Source: an uncultured Rhodospirillaceae bacterium (GTDB lineage Bacteria; Pseudomonadota; Alphaproteobacteria; Rhodospirillales; Magnetospirillaceae). From it: a stretch of DNA of 64,000 nt. The notes under the pieces are model-generated. The model was given only the letters and a program-made list of their open reading frames with translations, did no database searches and was not told where the DNA came from. The DNA is taken from NCBI GenBank assembly GCA_903901915.1, contig CAIUSV010000044.1:33327-97326 (forward strand), read 5' to 3'. Numbering within the stretch: the stretch's first letter is position 1; the number at the start of each line of letters is the position of its first letter. The position numbers and the translations under genes were made by a program. This document shows, one piece after another, positions 1 to 8,388 of the stretch.

Positions 1-1
1 A

Positions 2-280
2 CACGAGGGCTGGACGGTTCCGGTCATGATGGTATCCTCCACCCTACGCGACGGTATCGGCGCGCTGGCGGATGCTATCGACTCCCACGCCACCTTTCTC
101 GCCGCGTATGGCCGGCTTGGCCGCACTCGCCATGCCCAGGCCGAGGCGTGGTTGGTGGAGGCGGTGCGGGAGCGGTTCGGCCGCGAGGGAATTCGTCGCG
201 CCGGCAACCTTGCCCTGGATGCGGCGGCCTCGCCGTTCGGACGCCTGGCCGAGATATCGCGCCACCTAAGGATTGATTAG
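2..280 (+). CDS. MeaB/ArgK-family GTPase, C-terminal fragment (runs off the left edge)
   Basis: Partial gene. The frame is open from base 2 to a TAG stop, giving 92 residues without the true start. The visible part matches the C-terminal end of MeaB/ArgK-type P-loop GTPases (also called LAO/AO transport ATPases): a VMMVSS...GIGALADAI segment corresponding to the G5-like region, then a helical dimerisation tail with GRLGRTRHAQAEAWL. Family members chaperone adenosylcobalamin-dependent methylmalonyl-CoA mutase in the cytoplasm. The Walker A and G motifs would lie upstream of the window, so the call rests on the tail alone. ATG codons at 26 and 29 are internal. A neighbouring mutase gene would support the call but is outside the window. 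Confidence 0.62.
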   Translation, partial: HEGWTVPVMMVSSTLRDGIGALADAIDSHATFLAAYGRLGRTRHAQAEAWLVEAVRERFGREGIRRAGNLALDAAASPFGRLAEISRHLRID

Positions 281-358
281 TTTTTCGGGTTCCGTCGCAG
301 ATGTTGACAACCCGAGCAGAATAGGCCGACCATCAGATAACGCTAACCAGGGGGAAAC

Positions 359-1669
359 GTGCCCTCTTCCGCCGCGGCCCGGTCCGGAACGGTCATTCTC
401 GATCACGAGCTTCTCGAGCTCGTGTCGGCGCTTGTCTGCATTCTGCGCGACGGCGAGGTGACGTTCCTCAATCAGGCCGGCGTCAAGATGCTGGGCCTGG
501 ACGGCGGCGAAGCGGCCATCGGCACACCGTTCGTCGATTTCGTCGAATCCGATTACCGCTTTCTGGTCGAGGCTGGTTGGGATCTCCTGGCCGAGGAGGA
601 ATTCCTGCCGCTGAAGCTGCATCGCACCGACGGCACCCGTTTCGAGGCGGAAATCCGCGTACGTCGGGCACCGTCGCCCGACGAGCTGTTTTTGGTCGAG
701 GCGCGCGATATCTCTAAGTTCGTCCGCTCCGCCGAGGCCCTGCGCGAGCGCGAGGAGCGGCTTCAGGGCGTGCTGGCCTCTGTCGCCGAAGGCATCATCA
801 CCGTCAACGAACAGGGACTGATCGAAACCGCCAATCCGGCGGTGGACCGCATGTTCGGTTGCGGTCGCGGCCAACTGGTCGGGCAGCCCATGGCCCTGCT
901 GATGCCCGAAAACATGCGTGACCATCACGACGAAATGTTCCGCCTGTACCTCGGCGGCCATCACAAGCTGATGGGGCGTTCGGTCGAAGGGGTGGGCCGC
1001 CGCGCCGACGGCACGCAATTCCCCATGGAAATCTCGGTCGCCGAGCTGCGTCACGGCAAGGGCCGGCTGTTTACCGGCATTTTGCGCGATATCTCCGAGC
1101 GCAAGGAAAACGAGGACCGCATCAAGCGGCTCGCCCATCACGACACCCTGACCGGCCTGCCCAACCGCAATCTGCTCAACGACCGCATCAATCACGCCTT
1201 GGCCCGCGTCCGCCGCCATGGCGGCCGCATGGCGGTGCTGTATGTCGACCTCGACAAGTTCAAGCCGATCAACGATACCCTGGGTCACGAAGCCGGCGAT
1301 GCGGTGCTGCGCGAGGTGGCGCAGCGACTGAATACCTGTATCCGCGGGTCCGACACGGTGTCGCGGGTCGGCGGCGACGAGTTCGTGGTGGTGGTCGAGG
1401 AAATCGGCCGCCCCGGCGAGGCGGCCATGGTCGCCCGCAAGATCGTCGATGTGCTGGCGCGGCCCATCCCCTACAACGAGCATGCCTGCCAGATCGGCGC
1501 CTCGATCGGCATCGCCGTGTTCCCCGACGACGGCAGCACCATGGACGACGTCTGCAAAGCCGCCGACGTGGCCATGTACCGGGTCAAGCACGCCGGCCGC
1601 AACGGCTTTTGCTTCTATTCCCAAAGCGAGCCGCAGGACGAAATCGACTACAGCGACGCCCCGGCCTGA
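359..1669 (+). CDS. PAS-PAS-GGDEF diguanylate cyclase
   Basis: A 436-residue soluble protein with no membrane segment. Two PAS domains (about residues 14-125 and 130-262) are followed by a GGDEF domain (about 263-425). The active-site motif is intact (GGDEF, residues 338-342), and an RGSD inhibitory I-site lies five residues upstream of it, so an active, product-inhibited c-di-GMP synthase is expected. No EAL domain follows. The start is GTG with a GGGGG-type ribosome-binding site just upstream. The gene stands alone between the GTPase fragment and a convergent minus-strand gene, with the first copy of the 100-nt repeat directly downstream. The PAS ligand cannot be told from sequence. Confidence 0.93.
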   Translation: MPSSAAARSGTVILDHELLELVSALVCILRDGEVTFLNQAGVKMLGLDGGEAAIGTPFVDFVESDYRFLVEAGWDLLAEEEFLPLKLHRTDGTRFEAEIRVRRAPSPDELFLVEARDISKFVRSAEALREREERLQGVLASVAEGIITVNEQGLIETANPAVDRMFGCGRGQLVGQPMALLMPENMRDHHDEMFRLYLGGHHKLMGRSVEGVGRRADGTQFPMEISVAELRHGKGRLFTGILRDISERKENEDRIKRLAHHDTLTGLPNRNLLNDRINHALARVRRHGGRMAVLYVDLDKFKPINDTLGHEAGDAVLREVAQRLNTCIRGSDTVSRVGGDEFVVVVEEIGRPGEAAMVARKIVDVLARPIPYNEHACQIGASIGIAVFPDDGSTMDDVCKAADVAMYRVKHAGRNGFCFYSQSEPQDEIDYSDAPA

Positions 1670-1687
1670 GACCGCCCCGAATCGCTG

Positions 1688-1822
1688 GAGTTTCCCGCAT
1701 TTAGGCTGAATCGGAAAATCGGGAAACTCTTGAGCCAGAGCGGCGTTTGAGCCATGAAAAAGCGCAGCTTTTTCGTACAACCAGAATCCTAGAGTGCTGC
1801 AGCTTCAAGCCGAAGCACTCTA
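1688..1822 (+). repeat. Intergenic multi-hairpin repeat, copy 1
   Basis: A 100-nt core (1688-1787) recurs at 60099-60198 with only two mismatches by eye; a diverged tail follows to about 1822. Hairpins seen: GAGTTTCCCG (1688-1697) with CGGGAAACTC (1720-1729); GAAAAAGC (1756-1763) with GCTTTTTC (1767-1774) around a GCA loop; TAGAGTGCT (1790-1798) with AGCACTCTA (1814-1822). It sits between the 3' ends of the convergent GGDEF gene and the Pro-rich protein gene, whose stop codon is the last three bases of the element. A two-way terminator or REP/MITE-like element is inferred. Confidence 0.85.
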
Positions 1823-2371
1823 TTGGCAGCGCGGCAGCTTCGCCGCCTGTTCCAACGTCGCCGTGGCGGCGGCCTTCAGGCACACCGGCGCGGGCGGCGG
1901 CGTGGACGGCGGCGCGGCGGCGGAAGGAGGTGGCGCAGGCTTGGCCACCGGCTTGGGCGGCGGGACGGTGACGGCGGGTGGCGACGCGACAACCGGAGCG
2001 GCAGGAGCCGGAACACTGGCGGGGGGAACACTGGCGGCCGGCGTCGGCAACGCGACCGGCGTTACCGGTGTCGGTGCGGGTGCAGGAACCGGCGGCGCGA
2101 CCGGAGCCGGCGCGGAAGCCTGGACCGGGGGCGACACGGGGGCAGGCGCCTCGGACGGCGGCGGCGACACCGGACCCGGCAGGTTGAGATAGGGCGACGG
2201 GCTGGAGATCGGCGGCCCGACCAACACCTTGAGGAAGCCGCCGACACCGTCGATGACATCATCGACCACGGTCTGATCGGCGGGAGCGTCATCGGCCCGA
2301 ACCGGAACGGTCGAGGCCAACACCACCCACACCGCCAGGGTCAGACGAAGGCCGGCACCGGACGCCCGCAT
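1820..2371 (-). CDS. Secreted proline/alanine-rich protein of unknown function
   Basis: A 183-residue protein with an N-terminal signal peptide (hydrophobic stretch about residues 8-22, likely cleavage after VRA before DDAPAD). A short ordered segment follows, then about 100 residues of low-complexity Pro/Ala/Val/Ser, ending in a short Cys-containing tail (PVCLKAAATATLEQAAKLPRC). Proline-rich exported segments often span the periplasm or bind the wall, but no known family is recognised here. It starts 4 nt after the purS stop, so it is probably co-transcribed with purC-purS although the role looks unrelated. Its stop codon lies at the edge of the 100-nt repeat. Confidence 0.65.
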   Translation of the reverse strand: MRASGAGLRLTLAVWVVLASTVPVRADDAPADQTVVDDVIDGVGGFLKVLVGPPISSPSPYLNLPGPVSPPPSEAPAPVSPPVQASAPAPVAPPVPAPAPTPVTPVALPTPAASVPPASVPAPAAPVVASPPAVTVPPPKPVAKPAPPPSAAAPPSTPPPAPVCLKAAATATLEQAAKLPRCQ

Positions 2372-2375
2372 ACCC

Positions 2376-2618
2376 TCAGTCTGCCAGCTCGATGGCGTAG
2401 TTCTCGATCACGGTATTGGCGAGCAGGCCCTTGCACATCTGCTCGACCGCGGCCTTGGCCTTGGCGGGATCGCTTTCGGCCAGATCAAGCTCGATATACT
2501 TGCCCTGGCGCACGTCGTTGACGCCGGCGAAGCCAAGCGAGCCAAGCGCGTGCTGCACCGCCTTGCCTTGGGGATCGAGGACGCCGGTCTTGAGGGTGAT
2601 GTGGACTTTGGCTTTCAC
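2376..2618 (-). CDS. purS: Phosphoribosylformylglycinamidine synthase subunit PurS
   Basis: An 80-residue protein matching the small PurS subunit, which with PurQ and PurL forms the three-part FGAM synthase (step 4 of de novo purine synthesis). Typical features are the KAKVHITLKTGVLDPQGKA start, the DVRQGKYIELDL strand and a C-terminal helix. The start is GTG at 2618; the longer open frame upstream lacks family similarity. It follows purC by 59 nt on the same strand. PurQ, which usually comes next, is replaced by an unrelated secreted protein. Confidence 0.93.
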   Translation of the reverse strand: MKAKVHITLKTGVLDPQGKAVQHALGSLGFAGVNDVRQGKYIELDLAESDPAKAKAAVEQMCKGLLANTVIENYAIELAD

Positions 2619-2677
2619 TTGCGGTCTTTCCGTTCTATCGCTGCACAGGACAGACAAGGGGGGGCGGAAGCTCCCCC

Positions 2678-3442
2678 TCACTGCATGGTCGCCGGCCCCT
2701 TGAGATCGCGGGGGCCACCCTCGGGCAGAATACCCAGGCGCCGCGCCACTTCCTGATAGGCTTCCTCGACACCGCCGAGGTCACGGCGGAAACGGTCCTT
2801 GTCCATCTTGTCGCCGGTCTTGACGTCCCACAGGCGGCAGGAATCGGGGCTGATCTCATCGGCCAGAACGATCTGCATGTCGTCGCCGTTGTAGAGGCGG
2901 CCGAACTCGATCTTGAAGTCCACCAGACGGATGCCGACGCCGAGAAACAGCCCGGTCAGAAAGTCGTTGATGCGCAACGCAAGCGACATCATCTCGTCCA
3001 GGTCCTGGGTATTGGCCCAGCCGAACGCGGTGATGTGTTCCTCCGACACCATGGGATCGCCCAGCGCATCGGACTTGAAATAGTATTCGACGATCGAGCG
3101 CGGCAACGCCGTGCCCTCGGACAGGCCGAAGCGCTGCGCCAGCGAACCGGCGGCGACATTGCGGAGCACCACTTCCAGCGGAATGATCTCGACCTCGCGA
3201 ACCAGTTGTTCGCGCATGTTGAGACGGCGCACGAAATGGGTGGGAATTCCGATCTCGCCCAGGCGAAGCATCAGATACTCGGAGATGCGGTTGTTCAGCA
3301 CCCCCTTGCCGGTGATGGTGCCCCGCTTCTTGTTGTTGAAGGCGGTCGCGTCATCCTTGAAGTACTGGACCAGGGTGCCGGGTTCGGGTCCCTCGAACAG
3401 CACCTTGGCCTTGCCTTCGTAGATCTGTCTGCGTCTGGCCAT
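2678..3442 (-). CDS. purC: Phosphoribosylaminoimidazole-succinocarboxamide synthase (SAICAR synthetase)
   Basis: A 254-residue protein, normal bacterial PurC length. It joins CAIR and aspartate with ATP hydrolysis in purine synthesis in the cytoplasm. Family motifs are clear: [12 protein letters not shown] near the N-terminus (nucleotide-binding loop), [12 protein letters not shown], the [13 protein letters not shown] segment, VDFKIEFGR and the [12 protein letters not shown] signature. The ATG start is unambiguous. It is the first gene of a purC-purS-secreted-protein unit; the 96-nt gap to the next gene upstream would hold the promoter. Confidence 0.97.
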   Translation of the reverse strand: MARRRQIYEGKAKVLFEGPEPGTLVQYFKDDATAFNNKKRGTITGKGVLNNRISEYLMLRLGEIGIPTHFVRRLNMREQLVREVEIIPLEVVLRNVAAGSLAQRFGLSEGTALPRSIVEYYFKSDALGDPMVSEEHITAFGWANTQDLDEMMSLALRINDFLTGLFLGVGIRLVDFKIEFGRLYNGDDMQIVLADEISPDSCRLWDVKTGDKMDKDRFRRDLGGVEEAYQEVARRLGILPEGGPRDLKGPATMQ

Positions 3443-3538
3443 GAAAAGCTTCCGGTTGAAACGGGGCGCGCTATGGCCCGGAGGACCCGCCGGGTCCGTG
3501 GCTTGGTATAGCAGGGAAGCCGGGGGGGAGCAACGGCA

Positions 3539-4309
3539 TCACATCCGCAGTTCCACCTCGGTGAAGGCGGTGCGATCGGGACGGCCGGCGGCGAAGCGCC
3601 ACACCGGCGGCAGCGGTGCCAGCGCCATCGATGGCAAGGCGATCAGCGAACTCGACACCGTGCCGAATCCGTCGGCACGGGAGAAACACATGGCGGGCGC
3701 CTCCTCGCCGTCGGGTCCGGTGGCGCCGGTATCGGCCATCAGTCCCGGCCAGCCGCCCCAATCGCCGCCGTCGGGCCGGGCCGGGTCGGGGCAGGGCGGC
3801 GCCAGGGTGCCGAACCGGTCGAAATAGGCGGCGATGCGCGGGCTGGAACGGTCGTCAAGGTCCAGCGCGCTCAGCATGTGCAGGCCCGGCGCGATGGGAA
3901 CCTTCCGGATGGCGCGACCGTCGGCCCGCATCCAGAAGGCATCGCGATTATCGGCCACCACCATATTGAACGGACGGTAGGAACCGGCCTCCAGGCCGGC
4001 CAGGGCTTCGGCGGCATCGGCGGCATCGGCGTGGTCCAGGGCTTCGAGCACCAGTTCACCGCGCGACCGCTTGCCCGCCTCCGGCCCCAATGTACCCATC
4101 CGATTGAGAATGGCGGCCACCACTCCGGTATCGTTTATCCCCAGCCACGACCCGCCGGCCAGTTCGTCTCGCCCCGCCACCGCCTCGGGCCGGTCATCCC
4201 ACCAGCGGCCCGGCCGCCGCCATGGCCGGTCGGCCATCTCGTCGCGATTGGCGGCAACCACCAGCGGCCATGATTCGGTGGGTCGGCGAAGCAGCACCAG
4301 GGTGCACAT
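3539..4309 (-). CDS. NRDE family protein (TANGO2-like)
   Basis: A 256-residue protein with the defining motif of the NRDE/TANGO2 family (AANRDE, residues 19-24), the N-terminal MCTLVLL, and the GSWLGIN segment. Human TANGO2 affects lipid, haem and acyl-CoA homeostasis, but the bacterial function is unsettled. The N-terminal Met-Cys has suggested an Ntn-hydrolase-like fold. ATG at 4309 is preferred because the family begins MCT; a TTG two codons earlier is possible. It is divergent from the zeta-subunit gene and 96 nt upstream of purC on the same strand, so it may or may not share a transcript. Confidence 0.85.
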   Translation of the reverse strand: MCTLVLLRRPTESWPLVVAANRDEMADRPWRRPGRWWDDRPEAVAGRDELAGGSWLGINDTGVVAAILNRMGTLGPEAGKRSRGELVLEALDHADAADAAEALAGLEAGSYRPFNMVVADNRDAFWMRADGRAIRKVPIAPGLHMLSALDLDDRSSPRIAAYFDRFGTLAPPCPDPARPDGGDWGGWPGLMADTGATGPDGEEAPAMCFSRADGFGTVSSSLIALPSMALAPLPPVWRFAAGRPDRTAFTEVELRM

Positions 4310-4386
4310 GGGCAAGAAATCCGTTTCTAGCGATCCTGCGGCTGGTTATAACACTTCCGTCGAAGATTTGGCGGCGGGACGCTCCG

Positions 4387-4719
4387 GTGAACAACAACGT
4401 TTTCGATGATCGCGAGAAGTCTTTCGAGGCAAAATACCGGCTCGATCAGGAAATGGCGTTCAAGGTCCGGATGCGACGCGACAAGCTGCTGGGCCTGTGG
4501 GCCGCGGAGAAGATGGGTATCGGCGGTGACGCCGCCAAGGCCTATGCGTTAGCCGTGGTCCAGGTGGAATTCGACGCCGACGACCGCGACGCCGGTCACA
4601 AGGTGGCACGTGACTTCATCGCCAGCGGCATCGATATCGCCGAGCCCGAGATCCGCCACCAGATGACGGTGTTGCTGGAAACCGCCCGGGAACAGCTGTT
4701 CTCCGAAGTGGCTCGGTAA
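4387..4719 (+). CDS. DUF1476 protein, alphaproteobacterial F1-ATPase zeta (inhibitory) subunit
   Basis: A 110-residue all-helical protein. It contains the FDDREKSFEAKY start and the RRDKLLGLWAAEKMG core typical of DUF1476. In Paracoccus this protein is the zeta subunit, which blocks ATP hydrolysis by F1-ATPase through its N-terminal segment. It starts with GTG at 4387; upstream in-frame sequence does not resemble the family. Not next to atp genes, which is usual. It ends 9 nt before the convergent pyruvate kinase gene. It is largely restricted to Alphaproteobacteria, so it supports the taxonomic call. Confidence 0.88.
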   Translation: MNNNVFDDREKSFEAKYRLDQEMAFKVRMRRDKLLGLWAAEKMGIGGDAAKAYALAVVQVEFDADDRDAGHKVARDFIASGIDIAEPEIRHQMTVLLETAREQLFSEVAR

Positions 4720-4728
4720 TAAAGCGCG

Positions 4729-6204
4729 TCAGTCGGAATGGTGGGGCTTGTGCGCCCCGTGATGGCCGACATGCTCGTCGATCTCGGCCACCCGCAGCAC
4801 GTTGGTGGTTCCCGAATGGCCGAACGGCACGCCGGCGGTGATGACCACCCGGTCGCCAACCTTGGCGAAGCCTTCGGTGCAGGCGAAATGCATCGCCTTT
4901 TGGACCATCTCGGTGAAGTTGCGCACGTCCTTGGCCAGGACCGAATGTGTCCCCCACACCAGGGCCATCTGGCGCGCCACCTCGATGTCGGCGGTCACCG
5001 ACAGGATCGGCGGATCCGGGCGCTCGCGCGCCGCCCGCAGCGTGGTCGATCCCGACGAGGTATAGGTGACGATGGCCGCCGCCCCCAGGGTATGCGCCAC
5101 CTGACGCGCGGCGGCGCTTATGGCGTCCTGGGTGGTGCGCTCGGGCTCCAACCGCGAGGCCTCGATAATGACGCGGTAATGCTGGTCGCCTTCCACCGTG
5201 CCGATGATGCGGTCCATCATGGCAACCGCCTCGACGGGAAAATCGCCGGACGCGGTTTCCGCCGACAGCATCACCGCATCGGCGCCGTCATAGACGGCGG
5301 TGGCGACGTCCGATGCCTCGGCCCGGGTCGGTGACGGCGAGTGAATCATGGATTCCAGCATCTGGGTCGCCACCACCACCGGCTTGCCGGCCAGCCGGCA
5401 GGCCCGCACGATGCGCTTTTGCAGGATCGGCACCGTCTCGGGCGGACATTCGACCCCCAGATCGCCGCGCGCCACCATCACCGCGTCCGAGTATTCGACG
5501 ATCTCGGCAAGGTGTTCGATGGCCGAGGGCTTCTCCAGCTTGGACAGCAGGCGCACCCGCCCGCCGCCCTCGACCTCGGCGATCAGGCGGCGCGCCTCCA
5601 TTACGTCCTCGGGTCGCTGGACGAAGCTGAGCGCGATCCAGTCCGCCCCCATCTCGACCGCGAAACGCAGGTCTCGGCGGTCCTTCGCGGTCAGGGGCGA
5701 GATCGGCAAGATGACGTTGGGAACGTTGAGGCCCTTGTGGTTGGACAGTTCACCGCCGGTCAACACGGTGGTCTCGGCGAAATCGCTACCGTGCCGCTCG
5801 ACCCGGAGGCGGATACGCCCGTCGTCCAGCAGCAGTTCGGCGCCCACCGACAGGGCGGCGAACACTTCGGGATGGATCAGCGGCGCCCGCAGGGCGGTTC
5901 CCAGCGTCTCGCTCATGTCGAGTCGAAAAGCGGCGCCGCTCTCGATACGGACCCGGCCCCCCTGGAAATCGCCGACCCGCAGCTTCGGCCCCTGAAGGTC
6001 GGCGACCACGGCAATGGGACGGTGAAGTTTTTTCTCGACCTCGCGGATGGCGGCGATCCGCGCCTGATGGTCGTCGTGGCCGCCATGGCTGAAATTGAGC
6101 CGGAACACGTCGGCACCGGCAAGGAACAGGCTTTCGATCGCGGTTTGGGTCGAACTGGCCGGCCCCAGCGTGGCGATGATCTTGGCGTTTCGCTTCCGTC
6201 TCAT
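4729..6204 (-). CDS. pyk: Pyruvate kinase
   Basis: A 491-residue pyruvate kinase, which converts phosphoenolpyruvate and ADP to pyruvate and ATP. Visible motifs: TLGPASS (12-18), RLNFSHG (35-41), DLQGPKLR (69-76), the catalytic-lysine strand LLSKLEKPSAIEHL, MVARGDLGVE and the C-terminal SSGSTTLRAARERP allosteric-domain segment. ATG at 6204 has a GAGGGG ribosome-binding site; the open frame extends further upstream without similarity. The C-terminal tail is rich in His. It is 20 nt downstream of the GntR regulator on the same strand, so read-through is possible. Confidence 0.96.
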   Translation of the reverse strand: MRRKRNAKIIATLGPASSTQTAIESLFLAGADVFRLNFSHGGHDDHQARIAAIREVEKKLHRPIAVVADLQGPKLRVGDFQGGRVRIESGAAFRLDMSETLGTALRAPLIHPEVFAALSVGAELLLDDGRIRLRVERHGSDFAETTVLTGGELSNHKGLNVPNVILPISPLTAKDRRDLRFAVEMGADWIALSFVQRPEDVMEARRLIAEVEGGGRVRLLSKLEKPSAIEHLAEIVEYSDAVMVARGDLGVECPPETVPILQKRIVRACRLAGKPVVVATQMLESMIHSPSPTRAEASDVATAVYDGADAVMLSAETASGDFPVEAVAMMDRIIGTVEGDQHYRVIIEASRLEPERTTQDAISAAARQVAHTLGAAAIVTYTSSGSTTLRAARERPDPPILSVTADIEVARQMALVWGTHSVLAKDVRNFTEMVQKAMHFACTEGFAKVGDRVVITAGVPFGHSGTTNVLRVAEIDEHVGHHGAHKPHHSD

Positions 6205-6224
6205 CGCAAGTTCCCCTCGTGCGG

Positions 6225-7019
6225 TTATGATCCGCCGACGTCCGGCCGCCGGGCCGGCTGTTCGGCGTAGCGGTCGAGCACCCAACCCAGATGAGCGCGC
6301 ATGGCGGCCTCGGCCGCCGCCGGATCGCGGGCGCGAATCCCGTCAACTATGGCGCGGTGCTGGGCAAGGATGACGCCGTCGTCGGTGCGCGACGGAAACA
6401 GACGATAGCGATGGAACTCCAGCATTTCGCGCAGCACGCCGCGAATCACCGCAACGATGTGCAGATAGATGCCGCTGCGCGACGCCTTGGCGATGGCGAG
6501 ATGAAAGCGCATGTCGTTTTCGGTCTTGTGCCGGCCGGCGGCGATGTCGGCTTCGGTGGCCGACATGATCCGCTCAAGCTCGGCGATGTCGTCGTCGCTG
6601 CGGTTGAGCGCGGCGCGCACCACCGCCCAGGTTTCCAGGATGGCGCGGATTTCCGCCAGATCGTTCAGATTCTCGCAATTGACCCTGACCAGTTCCCGCA
6701 TGCCGGGATCCATCGCCGCCGACGAGGCGATCACCCGGGTACCACCGCCCTGCACCGCATCCAACAGTCCTTGTGTCTTCAGGCCTTGCAGCGCGGCGCG
6801 CACCGAGACACGGCTGACCCCCATCTCCTCGGCAAGCCGGCGCTCGCCGGGCAAACGATGCCCCGGCCCCCATTCGCCCGAAGCGATACTGGCCAAAATC
6901 CGGTCGGCCACCCGCTCGGAGACCAACCCACCGTCCTTTGCCCCAGACTTGTCGGGTGCCCCAGACTTGTCGGGTGCCCCAGACTTGTCGGGTGCCCCGG
7001 ACTTGTCAGGACGTGGCAT
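6225..7019 (-). CDS. FadR-type GntR-family transcriptional regulator
   Basis: A 264-residue regulator. A winged helix-turn-helix lies at about residues 35-105 (PGHRLPGERRLAEEMGVSRV, then SVRAALQGLKTQGLL) and an FCD ligand-binding domain at about 115-250 (FHLAIAKAS, QHRAIVDGIRARD). FCD domains bind small carboxylates, often with a metal. It is divergent from the substrate-binding-protein gene, so it probably controls that uptake/activation cluster. The N-terminus carries four copies of a hexapeptide (DKSGAP) encoded by an 18-nt tandem repeat. ATG at 7019 has a GGGA ribosome-binding site; no good alternative start lies between the repeat and the HTH. Confidence 0.9.
   Translation of the reverse strand: MPRPDKSGAPDKSGAPDKSGAPDKSGAKDGGLVSERVADRILASIASGEWGPGHRLPGERRLAEEMGVSRVSVRAALQGLKTQGLLDAVQGGGTRVIASSAAMDPGMRELVRVNCENLNDLAEIRAILETWAVVRAALNRSDDDIAELERIMSATEADIAAGRHKTENDMRFHLAIAKASRSGIYLHIVAVIRGVLREMLEFHRYRLFPSRTDDGVILAQHRAIVDGIRARDPAAAEAAMRAHLGWVLDRYAEQPARRPDVGGS
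6941..7012 (-). repeat. 18-nt tandem repeat within the GntR regulator gene
   Basis: Four head-to-tail units of 18 nt. The first three (6941-6994) are identical, the fourth differs at four positions. The unit is a multiple of three and encodes APDKSG/DKSGAP repeats near the N-terminus of the regulator, so copy-number change would alter protein length without a frameshift. Confidence 0.9.
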
Positions 7020-7208
7020 CGTTTTCCCGCATGGCAATGAGACCGCGATATTTTCCGACGTTTCCGGATCGTGCGCCCGCCCGGTTGCGCCGTCAAGCCG
7101 GCGGGTGCACCATGGAATACGGCGCTTCGCTTTTGCGCAATTCGGTACTACAATGCCGACAAACCAAAAAACAAGACTTGCTACAAACACAGCATGGGAG
7201 GAAGTTTC

Positions 7209-8363
7209 ATGAGCTGGAAGCATACCGCCGGGGCCGCCCTGGCGATCGCCTTGAGTGTGACCGGAGCCACCAATGCGCTGGCGGCCGACGACATCAAGAT
7301 CGGCGCATTCCTGTCGGTCACCGGCCAGATGTCGCCCATGGGCGACCCGCAGAAGCGGACCTTCGACATGATGGTCGAGAAGATCAACGCCGAGGGTGGC
7401 GTGCTTGGCCGCAAGATCCAGATGATCATGTACGACGATGGTTCCGAGCCGGAAAAGGCCACCACCTTCGTCAAGCGCCTGATCGACAACGACAAGGTCG
7501 ATATCATCATCGGCGGCTCGGGCACCCCCACCAGCATGTCGGTGCTGGGGCTGATCGAACGCGCCGAGATTCCGTACATGTCGCTGGGCGGCGGCACCGC
7601 CATCGGCGACCCGGTGCGCAAGTGGACCTTCAAGTTTCCCCAGTCCGACCGGCTGGCGGCCGAGAAGGTGCTGGCCGACCTCAAGAAGCGCGGCCTGACC
7701 AAGATCGCCCTGCTGTCGGAGAACGTCGGCTTCGGCAAGTCCGGCCATGACCAGACCGTGGCGCTGGCCCCCAAATACGGCATCCAGATCCTGATCGACG
7801 AGGTCTATTCCCCCAAGGACCCCGACGTCACTCCGCAATTGACCAAGATTCGCGGCACGGCGGGTACCCAGGCGCTGTTCATCTTCGGCACCGGCACCGG
7901 TCCGGCGGTGGTCACCAAGAACCTGCGCCAGCTCGGTATCACCCTGCCGACCTACCAGTCCCACGGCGTCGCTTCCAAGGAGTTCCTGAAGCTGGTCGGC
8001 ACCGCCGCCGACGGCACCCGCCTGCCGGCGGGCGCCCAGGCCGTCGCCGAGCAGTTGCCGGCCAACGACCCGCAGAAGAAAGTCACGATGGACTTCAAGA
8101 AGATGTACGAGGACAAGAACAAGCCGCTGGAAGCCGGCCCCCTGCCCGGCCATGGCCTTGATGCGCTGATGATGACCATCGACGCCATGAAGCGGTGCAA
8201 CTGCACCGACAAGGCCAAGCTGCGCGACGAAATCGAAAAGACCAAGGGCTTCGTCGCCACCACCGGCATCTACACCTACTCGCCCACCGACCACATGGGC
8301 CTTGGCCTCGACGCCTTCCGCATGGTCGAAATCAAGAACGGCGACTGGGTCATCGTCGACTAA
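7209..8363 (+). CDS. Branched-chain amino acid-type ABC transporter substrate-binding protein
   Basis: A 384-residue periplasmic binding protein of the LivJ/Leu-Ile-Val class (type I fold). The signal peptide covers residues 1-25 with ALA cleavage before ADDIKIG. The mature start IKIGAFLSVTGQMSPMGDPQ is typical, as is the later GSGTPTSMSVLGL segment. ATG at 7209 has a strong GGGAGGAAG ribosome-binding site. No permease or ATPase genes follow; the next genes encode an aromatic-type acyl-CoA ligase and an oxidoreductase. Related proteins next to such ligases bind aromatic or aliphatic carboxylates rather than amino acids, so that is the likely ligand class here (inference). Confidence 0.93.
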   Translation: MSWKHTAGAALAIALSVTGATNALAADDIKIGAFLSVTGQMSPMGDPQKRTFDMMVEKINAEGGVLGRKIQMIMYDDGSEPEKATTFVKRLIDNDKVDIIIGGSGTPTSMSVLGLIERAEIPYMSLGGGTAIGDPVRKWTFKFPQSDRLAAEKVLADLKKRGLTKIALLSENVGFGKSGHDQTVALAPKYGIQILIDEVYSPKDPDVTPQLTKIRGTAGTQALFIFGTGTGPAVVTKNLRQLGITLPTYQSHGVASKEFLKLVGTAADGTRLPAGAQAVAEQLPANDPQKKVTMDFKKMYEDKNKPLEAGPLPGHGLDALMMTIDAMKRCNCTDKAKLRDEIEKTKGFVATTGIYTYSPTDHMGLGLDAFRMVEIKNGDWVIVD

Positions 8364-8388
8364 GGTCCCTGACGCCTTCCCTCCCCAG

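Noticed and set aside
266..1780. 504-codon minus-strand frame opposite the GGDEF gene
   Set aside because: It is the antisense shadow of a clear PAS-PAS-GGDEF gene in high-GC DNA. Its translation has no domain similarity and the sense strand explains all the sequence.
6941..7012. CRISPR-like or operator array
   Set aside because: Units are 18 nt, directly adjacent with no spacers, and stay in frame inside a coding sequence, so this is a coding tandem repeat.
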